Source: Acidobacteriota bacterium
GTDB taxonomy: Bacteria; Acidobacteriota; Vicinamibacteria; Vicinamibacterales; Vicinamibacteraceae
NCBI GenBank assembly: GCA_020845575.1
Contig: JADLFL010000006.1
Location: 1 to 63,022, forward strand
Direction of reading: 5' to 3'
DNA length: 63,022 nucleotides
The position numbers were made by a program, and so were the translations under genes. Below are positions 18,548 through 27,655 of the stretch, piece by piece (position 1 is the stretch's first letter; each line of letters starts with the position of its first letter). The notes beneath the pieces are model-generated. The model made no database searches, was not told the origin of the DNA, and saw only the letters and a list, made by a program, of their open reading frames with translations.

Positions 18548-19975
18548 AGGTCTGACGATGAGGTCGTAGCCGGCGGCGTCGACGATCTCGGCGTCGAGGA
18601 AGGTGCCGGGGGGCATGTCGGCCGGGTCGCAGTCGGTGAACACCACGACCGGGTCCACCTCCGGGGCCTGGCCGGAGAGGCGGCCCTGGAGGACGAGGTC
18701 GTGCTCGGGCGATGGACCGTCCACCACCACGCGGACGCGCTGGCCGATGCGCGCCTTCTGGCGCCGCGCGACGATCCGCCGCTGCGCCGCCATGACGCGG
18801 CGCTGCCGCTTCTGCTTCACGGCGGCCGGCACGTCGTCTTCCAGCGAGGCAGCAGCGGTGCCGTCCTGATGTGAGTACGTGAACACGCCGACGTGGTCGA
18901 ACTCGACCGTCTTCACGAAGTCCACGAGCTGGTCGACATCGTCCTCTGTCTCGCCCGGGAACCCGACCACGAACGTCGTGCGGAGCGTGACGCCGGGCAG
19001 TGCGTCGCGCAGCGAGGCGAGCAGGCGCATGTAGCTCTCGCGCGTGCCGGGCCGCCGCATCCGCTTCAGCATCGCCGCCGACGCGTGCTGCAGGGGCAGA
19101 TCGACGTAGCGCACCACCTTCTCGCAGGCGGCCATCGCCTCGATCGTCTCGGCGGTGATCGTGGTGGGATAGAGGTACAGGAGCCGGATCCACTCCAGTC
19201 CCTCGATGGCGTTCAGCGCCCGCAGCAGGCGCCCGAGCGCGCCGCGATCCTGCCTGTCGCGATCGATGCCGTAGAACGTGGTGTCCTGCGACACGAGCAG
19301 CAGTTCCTTCACGCCGCGCGCCGCCAGCGCACGCGCTTCGGCCACCACCGACGCTTCGTCGCGGCTGCGATAGGCGCCGCGCAGCTTCGGGATGATGCAG
19401 AACGCGCAGTTGTAGTCGCAGCCTTCGGCGATCTTCACGTACGCGTAGTGGCCCGGCGTGGTGAGGCGTCGAGGCGTGGCCGCGTCGTACAGGTAGGTGG
19501 GCAGCGGCGCGTCGGCATCGCGGTGCCGCGCGGCGCGCGCCTGATGTGCCCTGGCCTGATGTGGCTGTGCCGTGCCGTCAGCCCCTCGTGTGAAGAGCGA
19601 GACCGGCGCTGCTGCGGCGGCGTGCTGCGATTCACCCGCGATCGCGCCGACGATGTGGTCCACCTCGCCGGTGCCCAGCACGGCGTCGATCTCGGGGATC
19701 TGTTCTCGCAACTCCTCGCGGTATCGCTCCGCCAGGCAGCCCGTGACCACGAGCCGTCGCGCGCGGCCGCCGGTCTTGTGCTGCGCCATCTCCAGGATGG
19801 TGTCGATGGATTCCTGCTTGGCCGAATCGATGAACGCGCACGTGTTCACGACGAGCACGTCGGCGTCCGACGCATCCGCCGTCACGACATGCCCCGCCTG
19901 CTCGGCCAGGCCGAGCATGACCTCCGAGTCGACGAGGTTCTTGGGACACCCAAGGGAAACGAGGCCGATCTTCAT
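18542..19975 (-). CDS. rimO: Ribosomal protein S12 methylthiotransferase RimO
   Basis: 477 residues from ATG 19975, overlapping the asnS stop (ATGA). [12 protein letters not shown] at the N-terminus separates RimO from MiaB, and the radical-SAM cysteines are in [11 protein letters not shown]. The N-terminal UPF0004 domain carries the auxiliary-cluster cysteines (GCPK, NTCAF, GCLAER), and a TRAM domain closes the protein ([15 protein letters not shown]...YDLIVRPV). The enzyme methylthiolates Asp88 of ribosomal protein S12. Between the UPF0004 and radical-SAM domains there is an unusual ~40-residue Ala/His/Arg-rich insertion (about 120-160). The 3' end runs into a heptamer repeat. Confidence 0.95.
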   Translation of the reverse strand: MKIGLVSLGCPKNLVDSEVMLGLAEQAGHVVTADASDADVLVVNTCAFIDSAKQESIDTILEMAQHKTGGRARRLVVTGCLAERYREELREQIPEIDAVLGTGEVDHIVGAIAGESQHAAAAAPVSLFTRGADGTAQPHQARAHQARAARHRDADAPLPTYLYDAATPRRLTTPGHYAYVKIAEGCDYNCAFCIIPKLRGAYRSRDEASVVAEARALAARGVKELLLVSQDTTFYGIDRDRQDRGALGRLLRALNAIEGLEWIRLLYLYPTTITAETIEAMAACEKVVRYVDLPLQHASAAMLKRMRRPGTRESYMRLLASLRDALPGVTLRTTFVVGFPGETEDDVDQLVDFVKTVEFDHVGVFTYSHQDGTAAASLEDDVPAAVKQKRQRRVMAAQRRIVARRQKARIGQRVRVVVDGPSPEHDLVLQGRLSGQAPEVDPVVVFTDCDPADMPPGTFLDAEIVDAAGYDLIVRPV

Positions 19976-21270
19976 GGGTACAGCCTGTACAGCATCCGCG
20001 GATACGGAATCGTTTCGCGGACGTGTTCGAGGCCGCAGATCCAGGCGACGACGCGTTCGATGCCCATGCCGAAGCCGGCGTGGGGGACCGAGCCGTAGCG
20101 GCGGAGATCGAGGTACCACTCGAACGCCTCCTGCGGGAGGTCGTGGTCCTTGATCCGCTGCAGGAGCAGGTCGTAGTCGTCGAGGCGTTGGCCGCCACCG
20201 ATGATCTCGCCGTAGCCTTCGGGCGCCAGCATGTCGACGCACAGCGCCAGGTTCGGCTGCTCCGGGTCGGGCTTCATGTAGAAGGCCTTCACCGCAGCCG
20301 GGTAGCGGTGAACGAGCACCGGCCTGTCGAACTGGCCCGACAGCACGGTCTCGTCGGTGCCGCCGAAGTCGCCGCCCCATTCGACTGGCAGGCCGGCCCC
20401 CTTCAGGCGATCGATCGCGTCGGTGTACGAGATGCGCGGGAACGGCGTCGTCACGGTTTCGAGCTTCGACGTGTCGCGTTCGAGCTGCGCGAGCTCCGGG
20501 CGCCGCTTGTCGAGCACGCGAGCGACGACGGACTCGACGAGCTGCTCGGCGAGCGTCATGGTGTCGTCGAGATCGGCATAGGCCACCTCGGGTTCCACCA
20601 TCCAGAACTCGGTGAGGTGCCGGCGCGTCTTGCTCTTCTCCGCACGGAACGTCGGGCCGAAGCAGTACGTCTTGCCGAGCGCCATCGCGTTGGCCTCGTT
20701 GTACAGCTGTCCGCTCTGCGTGAGATACGCGGTCGTGTCGTCGAAGTAGCGCACCGGGAACAGCGTGGTGGTGCCTTCGCACGCCGACGGCGTGAAGATC
20801 GGCGTGTCTGCGAGGATGAAGCCGCGGCTGTTGAAGAAGTCGCGCACCGCGTCGATCACCTCGTGCCGCACGCGCAGCGCGGCGTGCTGCCGCTGCGATC
20901 GGATCCAGAGGTGCCGCCGATCCATGAGGTAGTCGACGCCGTGTTCCTTGGGCGTGATGGGGAAGTCGTGCGCCTCGGCAATCACGGTGAAGCCCGTCCC
21001 CGTCAGCTCGAACCCGCCCTTGGCGCGCGCATCGGCGCGCACCGTGCCCGTGACGACGATCGCCGTTTCCTGCGAGAGATGGTCGGCCTGCGCGAACCGC
21101 TCCTCGCCGATGTCGGCCTTCGACATCACCACCTGGATGAACCCGGTGCCGTCGCGCACGATGAGGAAATGGATCTTCCCGCTGGATCGGCGGTTGTGCA
21201 GCCAGCCCCGGAGCGTGACCTCCTGACCGGCGTGGTTGGCGATGTCCTGGATGTAGACGACGGGCGGCAT
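19972..21270 (-). CDS. asnS: Asparagine-tRNA ligase
   Basis: 432 residues from ATG 21270. The N-terminal OB-fold anticodon-binding domain ([33 protein letters not shown]) is followed by the class II catalytic core with motif 2 ([26 protein letters not shown]) and motif 3 ([15 protein letters not shown]). The sequence pattern separates it from aspartyl- and lysyl-tRNA ligases ([10 protein letters not shown]). The enzyme charges tRNA-Asn with asparagine in the cytoplasm. Its presence implies that direct asparaginylation is available to the cell. A frame extension upstream adds seven residues without a better ribosome site. It overlaps rimO by 4 bp, an unusual pairing. Confidence 0.96.
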   Translation of the reverse strand: MPPVVYIQDIANHAGQEVTLRGWLHNRRSSGKIHFLIVRDGTGFIQVVMSKADIGEERFAQADHLSQETAIVVTGTVRADARAKGGFELTGTGFTVIAEAHDFPITPKEHGVDYLMDRRHLWIRSQRQHAALRVRHEVIDAVRDFFNSRGFILADTPIFTPSACEGTTTLFPVRYFDDTTAYLTQSGQLYNEANAMALGKTYCFGPTFRAEKSKTRRHLTEFWMVEPEVAYADLDDTMTLAEQLVESVVARVLDKRRPELAQLERDTSKLETVTTPFPRISYTDAIDRLKGAGLPVEWGGDFGGTDETVLSGQFDRPVLVHRYPAAVKAFYMKPDPEQPNLALCVDMLAPEGYGEIIGGGQRLDDYDLLLQRIKDHDLPQEAFEWYLDLRRYGSVPHAGFGMGIERVVAWICGLEHVRETIPYPRMLYRLYP

Positions 21271-21340
21271 GGTCAAGGGACAGGATCGCACAGAGCAGGA
21301 CAGAGGACGGAGGAATGAGGAAAGGATTGGAGGCCATCCG

Positions 21341-21361
21341 GTTGCCGGTTGCCGGTTGCCG
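21341..21361. repeat. Heptamer array, three GTTGCCG units
   Basis: Three exact GTTGCCG copies (21341-21361), preceded by a partial unit, lie between the TIM-barrel gene stop (21368) and the asnS start. Confidence 0.85.
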
Positions 21362-21367
21362 TTCTGT

Positions 21368-22231
21368 TTACTGATCCTCGAACGTGAACGTGGTGTCGAG
21401 GACCAGGGATTCCAGGCGTCGGCGGGCGGCGGCGGCGCGGTGGAGGGTCGGGAGGGAGCCGTCGGGGGCGGCGGCGAGTTCGAACAGGAGGGTGTCGTCG
21501 TAGCCGACCTTCTGGAAGCCGATTACCAGTTCCGCCCAGTCGATCGCGCCGGCGAAGGGCAGCAGATGGTCGTCTCTGCGGCCGCCGTTGTCGTGCAGGT
21601 GCGTGGTCACGAGGTATCCCGCAACCTCCTCCAGGGCGTCGACGACGTCGCCCTGGAGACGCGCGTGGCCGACGTCCAGACAGATGCCGAGCGTCGTCAG
21701 GTCGTTGTCTTCGATGAGGCGGACGAGCTGACGCGCTGTCGAGAGGGCGTTCGGGATCAGCTCCACGGCGATGCGTACGCCGACGCGACTGGCGACGGGG
21801 ATGAGCGCATCGAGCGTGCGCAGCACCGCGTCGCGCTGGTTGTCGCCGGTCGGCGGCGCGTATTCGTCGGGGACGCCCAGGTGCAGCACGAGGTACTGGT
21901 AAGGCGCCACTGTCGCCAGTTCCAGGGCGTGCGTGCACTCGGCGATGGTCCGCGCACGGTGCGCGGGATCCGCGGAGGCCGTCGAGAACGGCGGGCCCCA
22001 CGTGGTGCCGTGCAGGAACTCGGTGATCGGCGCGTGGACGCTGTGCAGGCGGACGCCGGCGTCGGCGCACCAGCGCGCCAGATCGCGTCCCACCTGCAGG
22101 TCGTGGTAGTCGACGTGCGATCGCGTGGCGAACACCTCCACTGCGGTGAAGCCCGCAGCGGCGATCGCCTCGAGCTGCGACGGCCCGAGCGTCTCGGCGT
22201 GGAACAGGTGCGTGGAGAGACCGAAGTCCAC
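21368..22231 (-). CDS. Xylose isomerase-like TIM-barrel protein (sugar phosphate isomerase/epimerase family)
   Basis: 287 residues from GTG 22231. Metal-site residues of the AP endonuclease 2/xylose-isomerase superfamily are in place: Glu in [10 protein letters not shown], Asp and His in [13 protein letters not shown], His in [10 protein letters not shown] and Glu in LLFELAA. The HLHDN and LDVGH motifs are typical of sugar-phosphate epimerase/isomerase-like members. The substrate cannot be told from sequence. A TAGAAT hexamer (22243-22238) ends six bases before the GTG, predicting a leaderless transcript. It is separated from the downstream asnS by a gap with a heptamer array. Confidence 0.85.
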   Translation of the reverse strand: MDFGLSTHLFHAETLGPSQLEAIAAAGFTAVEVFATRSHVDYHDLQVGRDLARWCADAGVRLHSVHAPITEFLHGTTWGPPFSTASADPAHRARTIAECTHALELATVAPYQYLVLHLGVPDEYAPPTGDNQRDAVLRTLDALIPVASRVGVRIAVELIPNALSTARQLVRLIEDNDLTTLGICLDVGHARLQGDVVDALEEVAGYLVTTHLHDNGGRRDDHLLPFAGAIDWAELVIGFQKVGYDDTLLFELAAAPDGSLPTLHRAAAARRRLESLVLDTTFTFEDQ

Positions 22232-22237
22232 GGGAAG

Positions 22238-22243
22238 ATTCTA
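22238..22243 (-). promoter_or_regulatory. -10 box of TIM-barrel gene, leaderless geometry
   Basis: TAGAAT on the minus strand ends six bases before the GTG start; no Shine-Dalgarno sequence is present. Confidence 0.5.
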
Positions 22244-22284
22244 CTCAGGAAGTCAGGGAAGGCAGGCGCTCGGACGTCAGGCGT

Positions 22285-23286
22285 TCAGCGCAGTTCGTCG
22301 ACGTGGGCGGCGAGGAGATCGTGGAGTCTGCCGAACGCCGGATAGCGCGCCAGGTTGGTGCGCACGTGGCGCAGGGTGCGGGGGATGTACTGGATGTACA
22401 CCGGATTCTGGCGCGCCGTGGTCTGGTAGCCGAACGTGCCGAGCGCTTTCAGGTTGCGCTGCAGCGACATCGCGTCGAAGCGCTCGCGGAACGCCCGTTC
22501 GGTGTCCGGGCGGCCGGTGAGCGCGAGGAAGTACGCCAGCAGCCAGTTGACCATCGAATCCGACAGGTCGACGTACGAATCGCGCAGCAGGGACGCGAGG
22601 TCGTATGTATCGGGTCCGAGGCGGGCATCCTGGAAGTCGATCAGGTACAGGCGCTGGCTGTGCAGCATCAGGTTGCGGCTGTGGTAGTCACGATGGCACA
22701 GCACGCGTTCTTCAGCGGCCAGGCGCTGGACGAGCAGGCGCAACTCGACCCGGATCGCCTCCAGCGTCACGTCGTCGAGCGCCACGCCGCGGTAACCGAG
22801 CAGGTAGTGCTTCAGGAAGAACTCCATCTCCCAGCCCAGCTTCGCCTCGTCGAACGCGATGCCGTATGGCAGGTACGTGTCCGAGGCGAGGTCCTTCCCG
22901 CGATGCTGCAGCGTGGCGATGAGACGGACCGCTTCGCGATAGAGCTGGCTGTGCTCCTCGGGCGTCGCCATGCCGAGGTGCGCCTGCAGCGTCACGTCGC
23001 CGAGGTCTTCGAGCAGCAGCAGCCCCAGGTCGGGTGCCTCGTCGAGGATCGACGGCACCGGCACCGGCATTCGTTCGAGCAGGCGCGTCACGTTCAGGAA
23101 CGGCAGCGAGTCGTCGAACGGTGCCGGATAGCCCGCCAGCACCATCGTCCGTCCGTCGGGAGAAATCAGGCGGAAATAGCGTCGATCCGACGCATCGCCG
23201 GTGAGCGGCACCACGCGCACGCCACGCGCGCGATGCCCGCTTCGCTCGAGATACTGCTCCACACGATCCTGAAACGAGTCCACCAT
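22285..23286 (-). CDS. amgK: AmgK-like cell-wall amino sugar kinase (APH fold)
   Basis: 333 residues from ATG 23286. This is a choline/aminoglycoside-kinase fold protein with nucleotide-site LTGDASDRRYFRL, catalytic-loop HRDYHSRNLM (near residue 198) and metal-binding DFQDARLGPDTYDLASLL. Together with the preceding MurU-like gene it matches the AmgK-MurU pair, which phosphorylates N-acetylmuramate/GlcNAc at C1 and then makes UDP-MurNAc, bypassing de novo synthesis during peptidoglycan recycling. The family is seen directly. The exact substrate is inferred from the neighbour. A 35-bp gap follows murU; a TATGCT hexamer lies nine bases before the start. Confidence 0.85.
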   Translation of the reverse strand: MVDSFQDRVEQYLERSGHRARGVRVVPLTGDASDRRYFRLISPDGRTMVLAGYPAPFDDSLPFLNVTRLLERMPVPVPSILDEAPDLGLLLLEDLGDVTLQAHLGMATPEEHSQLYREAVRLIATLQHRGKDLASDTYLPYGIAFDEAKLGWEMEFFLKHYLLGYRGVALDDVTLEAIRVELRLLVQRLAAEERVLCHRDYHSRNLMLHSQRLYLIDFQDARLGPDTYDLASLLRDSYVDLSDSMVNWLLAYFLALTGRPDTERAFRERFDAMSLQRNLKALGTFGYQTTARQNPVYIQYIPRTLRHVRTNLARYPAFGRLHDLLAAHVDELR

Positions 23287-23321
23287 CAGCGCAGCAGCAT
23301 AGCGCGGACTCCACCTGCGCT

Positions 23322-24245
23322 TCAGCAGATCTCGCCGATGACGTGCGTGCCCGGCGCGAGGCGGGTGCGGCCCGTGACGATCGCGTTCTCGAGGAGACAG
23401 TCGTCAGGGACGTGCGCGCCGGGCCAGACGATGGTGTTGCGGATCGTGGCCGATGCGGAGAGGACGGCCGTCGCGTCGATGACGTTGCCGTGTGCGTCAC
23501 CGGCCAGGCGCAGGCAGGTGCGGCGATAGTCGTCCACCGTCCCCACATCGTCGAAGTGCGCGTCGAAAACGGCGCCGCGCACCGTTCCCGGATGTGATGC
23601 CATCAGGCGTGGGTAGACCTCCAGCACGCTCTCCGATGGCGTGTCGTCGGGCAGTGGCGCGAGAACCTCTCGCTGGACGAGTTGAATGCCGGGGAAGTGC
23701 ACGCTCGGGACCGGACTGGTGCGAGGCACGAATCCCGCGATCGCGCCCGCCGCAAGTACACCTTCACCCTGCGCCGCTACCGGCGCGTCGAGCACGACGC
23801 CCCCATAGCGTCCTGGCTGCGGGTGCCGCATCAGGCCCAGCGTGACGAGCGCACCGCTGCGGAGATGGACGTCCCACAACGCGCGGATGGGCATGTCGCA
23901 CAGCGTGTCGCCGTTGACGATGAGCACCGTGTCGCCGTCGACGAGCGGCAGCGCGTGGCGTGGACCGCCGGCCGAGCCGAGCACGCGCGGCTGTTCCCAC
24001 GAGTAACGCACGCGGATGCCGCACTGCGATCCGTCGCCAATCGCGCGCGTCACCGTGTGCGGCAGATGGTGAAGGTTGAGAACCGCCTCGCGGATGCCGG
24101 CGTCGGCAAGCCGCGTGAGGATGCGGCACGCCAGCGCCTCGGCGCCAACGGGCATCGCGGGCTTGGCCAGGATGTCGCTCAACGGACGCAGGCGCGTGCC
24201 GAGGCCTGCCGTGAGGACGATGGCGGGAGGTGGCCAGGTGCTCAT
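23322..24245 (-). CDS. murU: MurU-like sugar-1-phosphate nucleotidyltransferase
   Basis: 307 residues from ATG 24245, overlapping the CYTH gene stop (ATGA). The N-terminal signature AIVLTAGLGTRLRPLSDILAKPAMPVG is the nucleotide-binding loop of NDP-sugar pyrophosphorylases, and metal-binding Asp occurs in LIVNGDTLCD. The C-terminal ~45 residues read as a short left-handed beta-helix (NVIDATAVLSASATIRNTIVWPGAHV...), longer than Pseudomonas MurU. Paired with the AmgK-like kinase downstream, it probably converts MurNAc-1-P (or a related sugar phosphate) to the UDP-sugar. GDP-mannose or glucose-1-P specificity cannot be excluded from sequence. Confidence 0.83.
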   Translation of the reverse strand: MSTWPPPAIVLTAGLGTRLRPLSDILAKPAMPVGAEALACRILTRLADAGIREAVLNLHHLPHTVTRAIGDGSQCGIRVRYSWEQPRVLGSAGGPRHALPLVDGDTVLIVNGDTLCDMPIRALWDVHLRSGALVTLGLMRHPQPGRYGGVVLDAPVAAQGEGVLAAGAIAGFVPRTSPVPSVHFPGIQLVQREVLAPLPDDTPSESVLEVYPRLMASHPGTVRGAVFDAHFDDVGTVDDYRRTCLRLAGDAHGNVIDATAVLSASATIRNTIVWPGAHVPDDCLLENAIVTGRTRLAPGTHVIGEIC

Positions 24246-24784
24246 GCGGGGAACAGCATGTTCGGGCCGAGCCCCAGCGCCGCGCCGCGTTCGCCATGGA
24301 GCCTGTGGTACGACGCGGTCACGTACTGCGCGGGCGTGAAGCCCAGTGTGGCGGCGAGCGCCGTGATGCGCGCCTCCTCGCCTTCGAGTTCCAGGAACAC
24401 GCCGACGGGTGACTCGTCGATCGAGACGACGCACGACGCGTCACCGAACTCTTCCCGATACTTCTGGTAGCGGAACACCACGCGGTATCCGAGCGCGTCG
24501 ATGATGGCGCGCGTGGCGGCGGCATCGGTGGTGCCTGTCTCGAACTCCGGGCGGACCTTCATCGTCCCGCGCTCGGGCGGCCCCTTGAACGTCAGGATGC
24601 TCCTGGCATCCTCGAGCCGCAGCCGCAGCGCGCAATGGCGTGCGCGGAGCGAGCCATCCGGCGCATCGTACAGCGCGTCCTCCTGGAGGCGGCGCGCGCG
24701 GAGCAGAGGAAGGCCGAGCGCGCCGACGGCGGCACGCGCGGCCTCAACTGAGGGGTACTCGAGCTTGATCTCGCGCTCGATCAC
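24242..24784 (-). CDS. CYTH domain protein (CyaB/thiamine-triphosphatase-like)
   Basis: 180 residues from GTG 24784, which shares its G with the last base of the htrA stop (TAGTG). The CYTH signature IEREIKLEY is at the very N-terminus, and the basic residues lining the tunnel appear in LRARHCALRLRLED, LTFKGP, KVRPEFET and FRYQKYREEF. The acidic cluster VSIDESPVGVFLELEGEEARI completes the fold. Known members hydrolyse tripolyphosphate or thiamine triphosphate, or act as class IV adenylate cyclases; the sequence does not decide which. It is the first gene of CYTH-murU-amgK and is tightly coupled to the upstream protease gene. Confidence 0.87.
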   Translation of the reverse strand: MIEREIKLEYPSVEAARAAVGALGLPLLRARRLQEDALYDAPDGSLRARHCALRLRLEDARSILTFKGPPERGTMKVRPEFETGTTDAAATRAIIDALGYRVVFRYQKYREEFGDASCVVSIDESPVGVFLELEGEEARITALAATLGFTPAQYVTASYHRLHGERGAALGLGPNMLFPA

Positions 24785-26316
24785 TATTCCTTGCGGATGG
24801 CGACGCCGGCTTCCTCGCCGTCGCGCAGCACGATGATGCGCGCGAGACGGCCGCTGGTCACCGCCTGCAGTTTCCTGCGGGCGTCGGCGGCGCTGGTCAC
24901 CGCTTCGCCGTTGATCCGCGTGATGACGTCGAAGCGGCGCATGCCGCCGCGTGCGGCAGGCCCCGTCGGGTCGAGTTCGGTCACCAGCGCGCCTGTCGTG
25001 GCACGCGGCAGTTCGAGGCGGCGCGCGATGTCGGGCGTGATGTCGTCGAGCGAGATGCCGAAGCCGGCGCTCTCCTCGACGCTCTCTTCACGCTCCGACG
25101 TGGTGCCCGATTCCGCATCGAGATCGAGTTCCCCCACGGTCACGTTGAGCGACGTCGCCTTGCCGTCGCGCAGCACCTGCAGGGGGACCGTGGTGCCGGG
25201 CCGCGTGCGCGTCACCAGATCGACGAGCTGTTCGCGGTTCTTGATCGGCTTGCCGTTGAACTCCGTGATCACGTCGAGCGGTTTCAAGCCGGCCCTGGCG
25301 GCGGGCCCACCGGCGGTCACCGCGTGGACGAGCGCGCCGGCGCGCGTGGTGAGGCCGTAGTCCTGGTACGACTCGGCGTCGATCCCCATGATTGACACGC
25401 CGATCATCCCGCGTGTGACCTTCCCCGACCGCAACTGCGGCACGAGCTCGCGCACCAGGTTGATCGGTACCGCGAAGCCGATGCCCATGTTGGAGGCCTG
25501 GCCGGCGCGGTCGCTGAGGATGGCCGTGTTGATCGCGATCACCTCGCCACGCACGTTGAGCAGCGGACCGCCGGAGTTGCCCGGATTGATGGCCGCGTCG
25601 GTCTGCAGCATGTTGACCGTGCGCGACGGCGTGACGGGGAATTGCCGGCTCAGCGCGCTCACCACGCCCACGGTCACCGTGTGGTTGTAGTTGAACGGGT
25701 TGCCGATCGCGACAACGAAGTCGCCCGGCTGCATCTGGTCGGAATCACCGAACCGCACCTGCTGCATGGCTTGCACGGGCTTCTTGGCCAACTGGATCAA
25801 CGCGCTGTCGGTGAGCGGGTCGCGCCCGACGATCTTCGCCTCGTACTCCATGCCCGCGTCGTCGCCGTAGAACGCGACGTGGATCTTGTTCGAGTTCTCC
25901 ACCACGTGGTTGTTGGTGAGGATGAGGCCCTCGCCGGCGTCGATGATGAAGCCGGTGCCGGCGCCCTGCGTGCGCGGGCGCCGCTGCGGCAGGCGGTTCT
26001 GCTGTCGCTGCTGATCGGGCAGAAAGCGCCGCAGGAAATCCTCGCCGCCAAAGAATTCGGTGAGCTCCTCGGTGCGCGGCGTGGACTCGGTGCGGATGTT
26101 CACGACGGCGGGCGAGACCTCGCGCGCAATCGTCCTGAACGTCGTGGCGTCGATGCTGCCACTGATGGGCGCGCTGTTGGCGGGAGGGGCTGCCGTCAGC
26201 GGCTGTGCCGACGAGGATGGCGACAGGTCGAGCCGCGAGGCCAGCACCATGCCGATGGCCACAGAGGCGATGGCCAGGAGCACCGCGTAAAAGAGCGTGG
26301 TCTTGCGAGTGGACAT
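24784..26316 (-). CDS. HtrA/DegP-type periplasmic serine protease, two PDZ domains
   Basis: 510 residues from ATG 26316 with an N-terminal signal anchor (TTLFYAVLLAIASVAIGMVLA). The trypsin-like domain has the full triad: His137 (TNNHVV), Asp170 (DPLTDSALIQL) and Ser248 (NPGNSGGPL). Two PDZ domains follow (about 300-390 and 410-505). Q/R-rich residues 100-116 form the LA-loop region. DegP proteins degrade or refold damaged envelope proteins. The Shine-Dalgarno GGAGAA lies eight bases upstream. It is 29 bp behind the M24 peptidase and shares its stop with the CYTH gene, forming one five-gene transcript that ends with amgK. Confidence 0.95.
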   Translation of the reverse strand: MSTRKTTLFYAVLLAIASVAIGMVLASRLDLSPSSSAQPLTAAPPANSAPISGSIDATTFRTIAREVSPAVVNIRTESTPRTEELTEFFGGEDFLRRFLPDQQRQQNRLPQRRPRTQGAGTGFIIDAGEGLILTNNHVVENSNKIHVAFYGDDAGMEYEAKIVGRDPLTDSALIQLAKKPVQAMQQVRFGDSDQMQPGDFVVAIGNPFNYNHTVTVGVVSALSRQFPVTPSRTVNMLQTDAAINPGNSGGPLLNVRGEVIAINTAILSDRAGQASNMGIGFAVPINLVRELVPQLRSGKVTRGMIGVSIMGIDAESYQDYGLTTRAGALVHAVTAGGPAARAGLKPLDVITEFNGKPIKNREQLVDLVTRTRPGTTVPLQVLRDGKATSLNVTVGELDLDAESGTTSEREESVEESAGFGISLDDITPDIARRLELPRATTGALVTELDPTGPAARGGMRRFDVITRINGEAVTSAADARRKLQAVTSGRLARIIVLRDGEEAGVAIRKE

Positions 26317-26345
26317 TGCGTACGTTCTCCGTCCTGCTTGTGTAG

Positions 26346-27524
26346 CTAGGCCAGCGCCGCGATCGCCGGCTGGCAGGGCCCGCTCACGCGCGCCTCCCTG
26401 CCCATGATGACGACGTTGATCTCCGTGCGTACCCCGAAGGTGGGGAAATACAGGCCGGGTTCGATCGTGAACCCCGAGCCGGGCAGGAGCTGCCGTTCGT
26501 CGCGCGTCTCGTAATCGTCGAGGTGGGCACCATTTCCATGGACGCTCTCGCCGAGGCTGTGGCCGGTCCGGTGCAGGATGGCGTCGCCGTAGCCGGCGTC
26601 GATGAGGACCTGCCGCGTCGCGGCATCCACCTCGAAGCCGCGCGCGAAGCGCCCGGCGTCGAGTGCGGCCTGCACGGTGGCGACGGCCGTGTCGCGGCCC
26701 CTGGCGATCGCGTCGAAGGCGTGTGCCATCTCAGCGGGGACCGTGGTGCCCGTGTAGCCCACCCAGGTGATGTCGGCGAACACGGCACCTGGCGTCGCCA
26801 GCTTGCCCCACAGATCGAGGAGCACGAGCTGGTCGCGTTCGATCGGCAGGTGCACGGCGGCTGTCGGCAGGTAGTGCGGGTTCCCCGCGTTGGCCATCAC
26901 GGCCACGACGGGTGGGTCCGAGCTGACGAGCCCCTCCTCGGCGAACCACTGCACCATCTGCTGCTGGAGCGCGTATTCGGTTGACGGGGCGCCTGCGGCC
27001 ACGGCGCGGAGCGCGTCGAACGCCCTGTCCTTGATGCGATGGAGGGCGGCCGACGCCGCCAGGTGCGTGTCGACCTGCGCCGGCGTCCACACGGCCTCGA
27101 ACGCCTGCACCAGGTCGCCCGACGACACCACCTCGACCCCGCGAGCACGGACCGACTCCAGCGTCCCGGCGTCCACGCGCGAGAGGTAGGGGATGTTGCA
27201 GTCCGGCGAATACTCCATGGCCACGCGGCGGGCACCGGCCAACAGGGCGTCGAGCCCCTGGTCCAGCGACAGGCGGCCGGCGTAGGCCTGCATGTCCCCC
27301 GGCAGACCGTCCAGGTTGTGGCGTTCGATGGCGTGGACCAGCCCCCGGGGCGTGCCCTGCGCCGGGATGAAGTAGTACCACCGCCGCGTCGTCATCTTGG
27401 GGGCGTGGGTGAGGCCCGCCAGCGACTGGGCGATGGGGTTGGACCCATGGAAATCGTAGAGCAGCCAGCCGTCCAGGCCGGCGGCGGCGAGACTCGCCTG
27501 GATCGCGGCGACGTCGAGGGGCAT
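26346..27524 (-). CDS. M24 family metallopeptidase (Xaa-Pro aminopeptidase-like)
   Basis: 392 residues from ATG 27524. The pita-bread fold metal ligands are all present: Asp in VLLDLWG, Asp in FADITWVG, His in HRTGHSLGESVHG, Glu in TIEPGLYF and Glu in RTEINVVI. The N-terminal creatinase/prolidase-like domain spans about residues 1-165. Such enzymes remove N-terminal residues before proline or cleave dipeptides in the cytoplasm; no signal peptide is seen. A TATACT hexamer (27536-27531) ends six bases before the ATG, predicting a leaderless mRNA; the frame upstream is open for 34 more codons but would run through this promoter. Confidence 0.9.
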   Translation of the reverse strand: MPLDVAAIQASLAAAGLDGWLLYDFHGSNPIAQSLAGLTHAPKMTTRRWYYFIPAQGTPRGLVHAIERHNLDGLPGDMQAYAGRLSLDQGLDALLAGARRVAMEYSPDCNIPYLSRVDAGTLESVRARGVEVVSSGDLVQAFEAVWTPAQVDTHLAASAALHRIKDRAFDALRAVAAGAPSTEYALQQQMVQWFAEEGLVSSDPPVVAVMANAGNPHYLPTAAVHLPIERDQLVLLDLWGKLATPGAVFADITWVGYTGTTVPAEMAHAFDAIARGRDTAVATVQAALDAGRFARGFEVDAATRQVLIDAGYGDAILHRTGHSLGESVHGNGAHLDDYETRDERQLLPGSGFTIEPGLYFPTFGVRTEINVVIMGREARVSGPCQPAIAALA

Positions 27525-27530
27525 CGGAAA

Positions 27531-27574
27531 AGTATACGACCTCGGCCGCGGGGTTCCCCGTCGCGTCTTATAAT
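27531..27574. promoter_or_regulatory. Divergent promoters of M24 peptidase (minus) and VWFA/PrcB protein (plus)
   Basis: On the minus strand TATACT (27536-27531) ends six bases before the M24 start. On the plus strand a consensus TATAAT (27569-27574) serves the VWFA-related gene with a leader of about 75 bases. No good -35 was seen for either. Confidence 0.6.
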
Positions 27575-27655
27575 CCCGAGTTGCCCGGCGCTGATGCCAG
27601 CGCGTATTCGGATCGAGCGCTCGCACGCGTGCGGGTGCCGATCCCCGGAACCACT

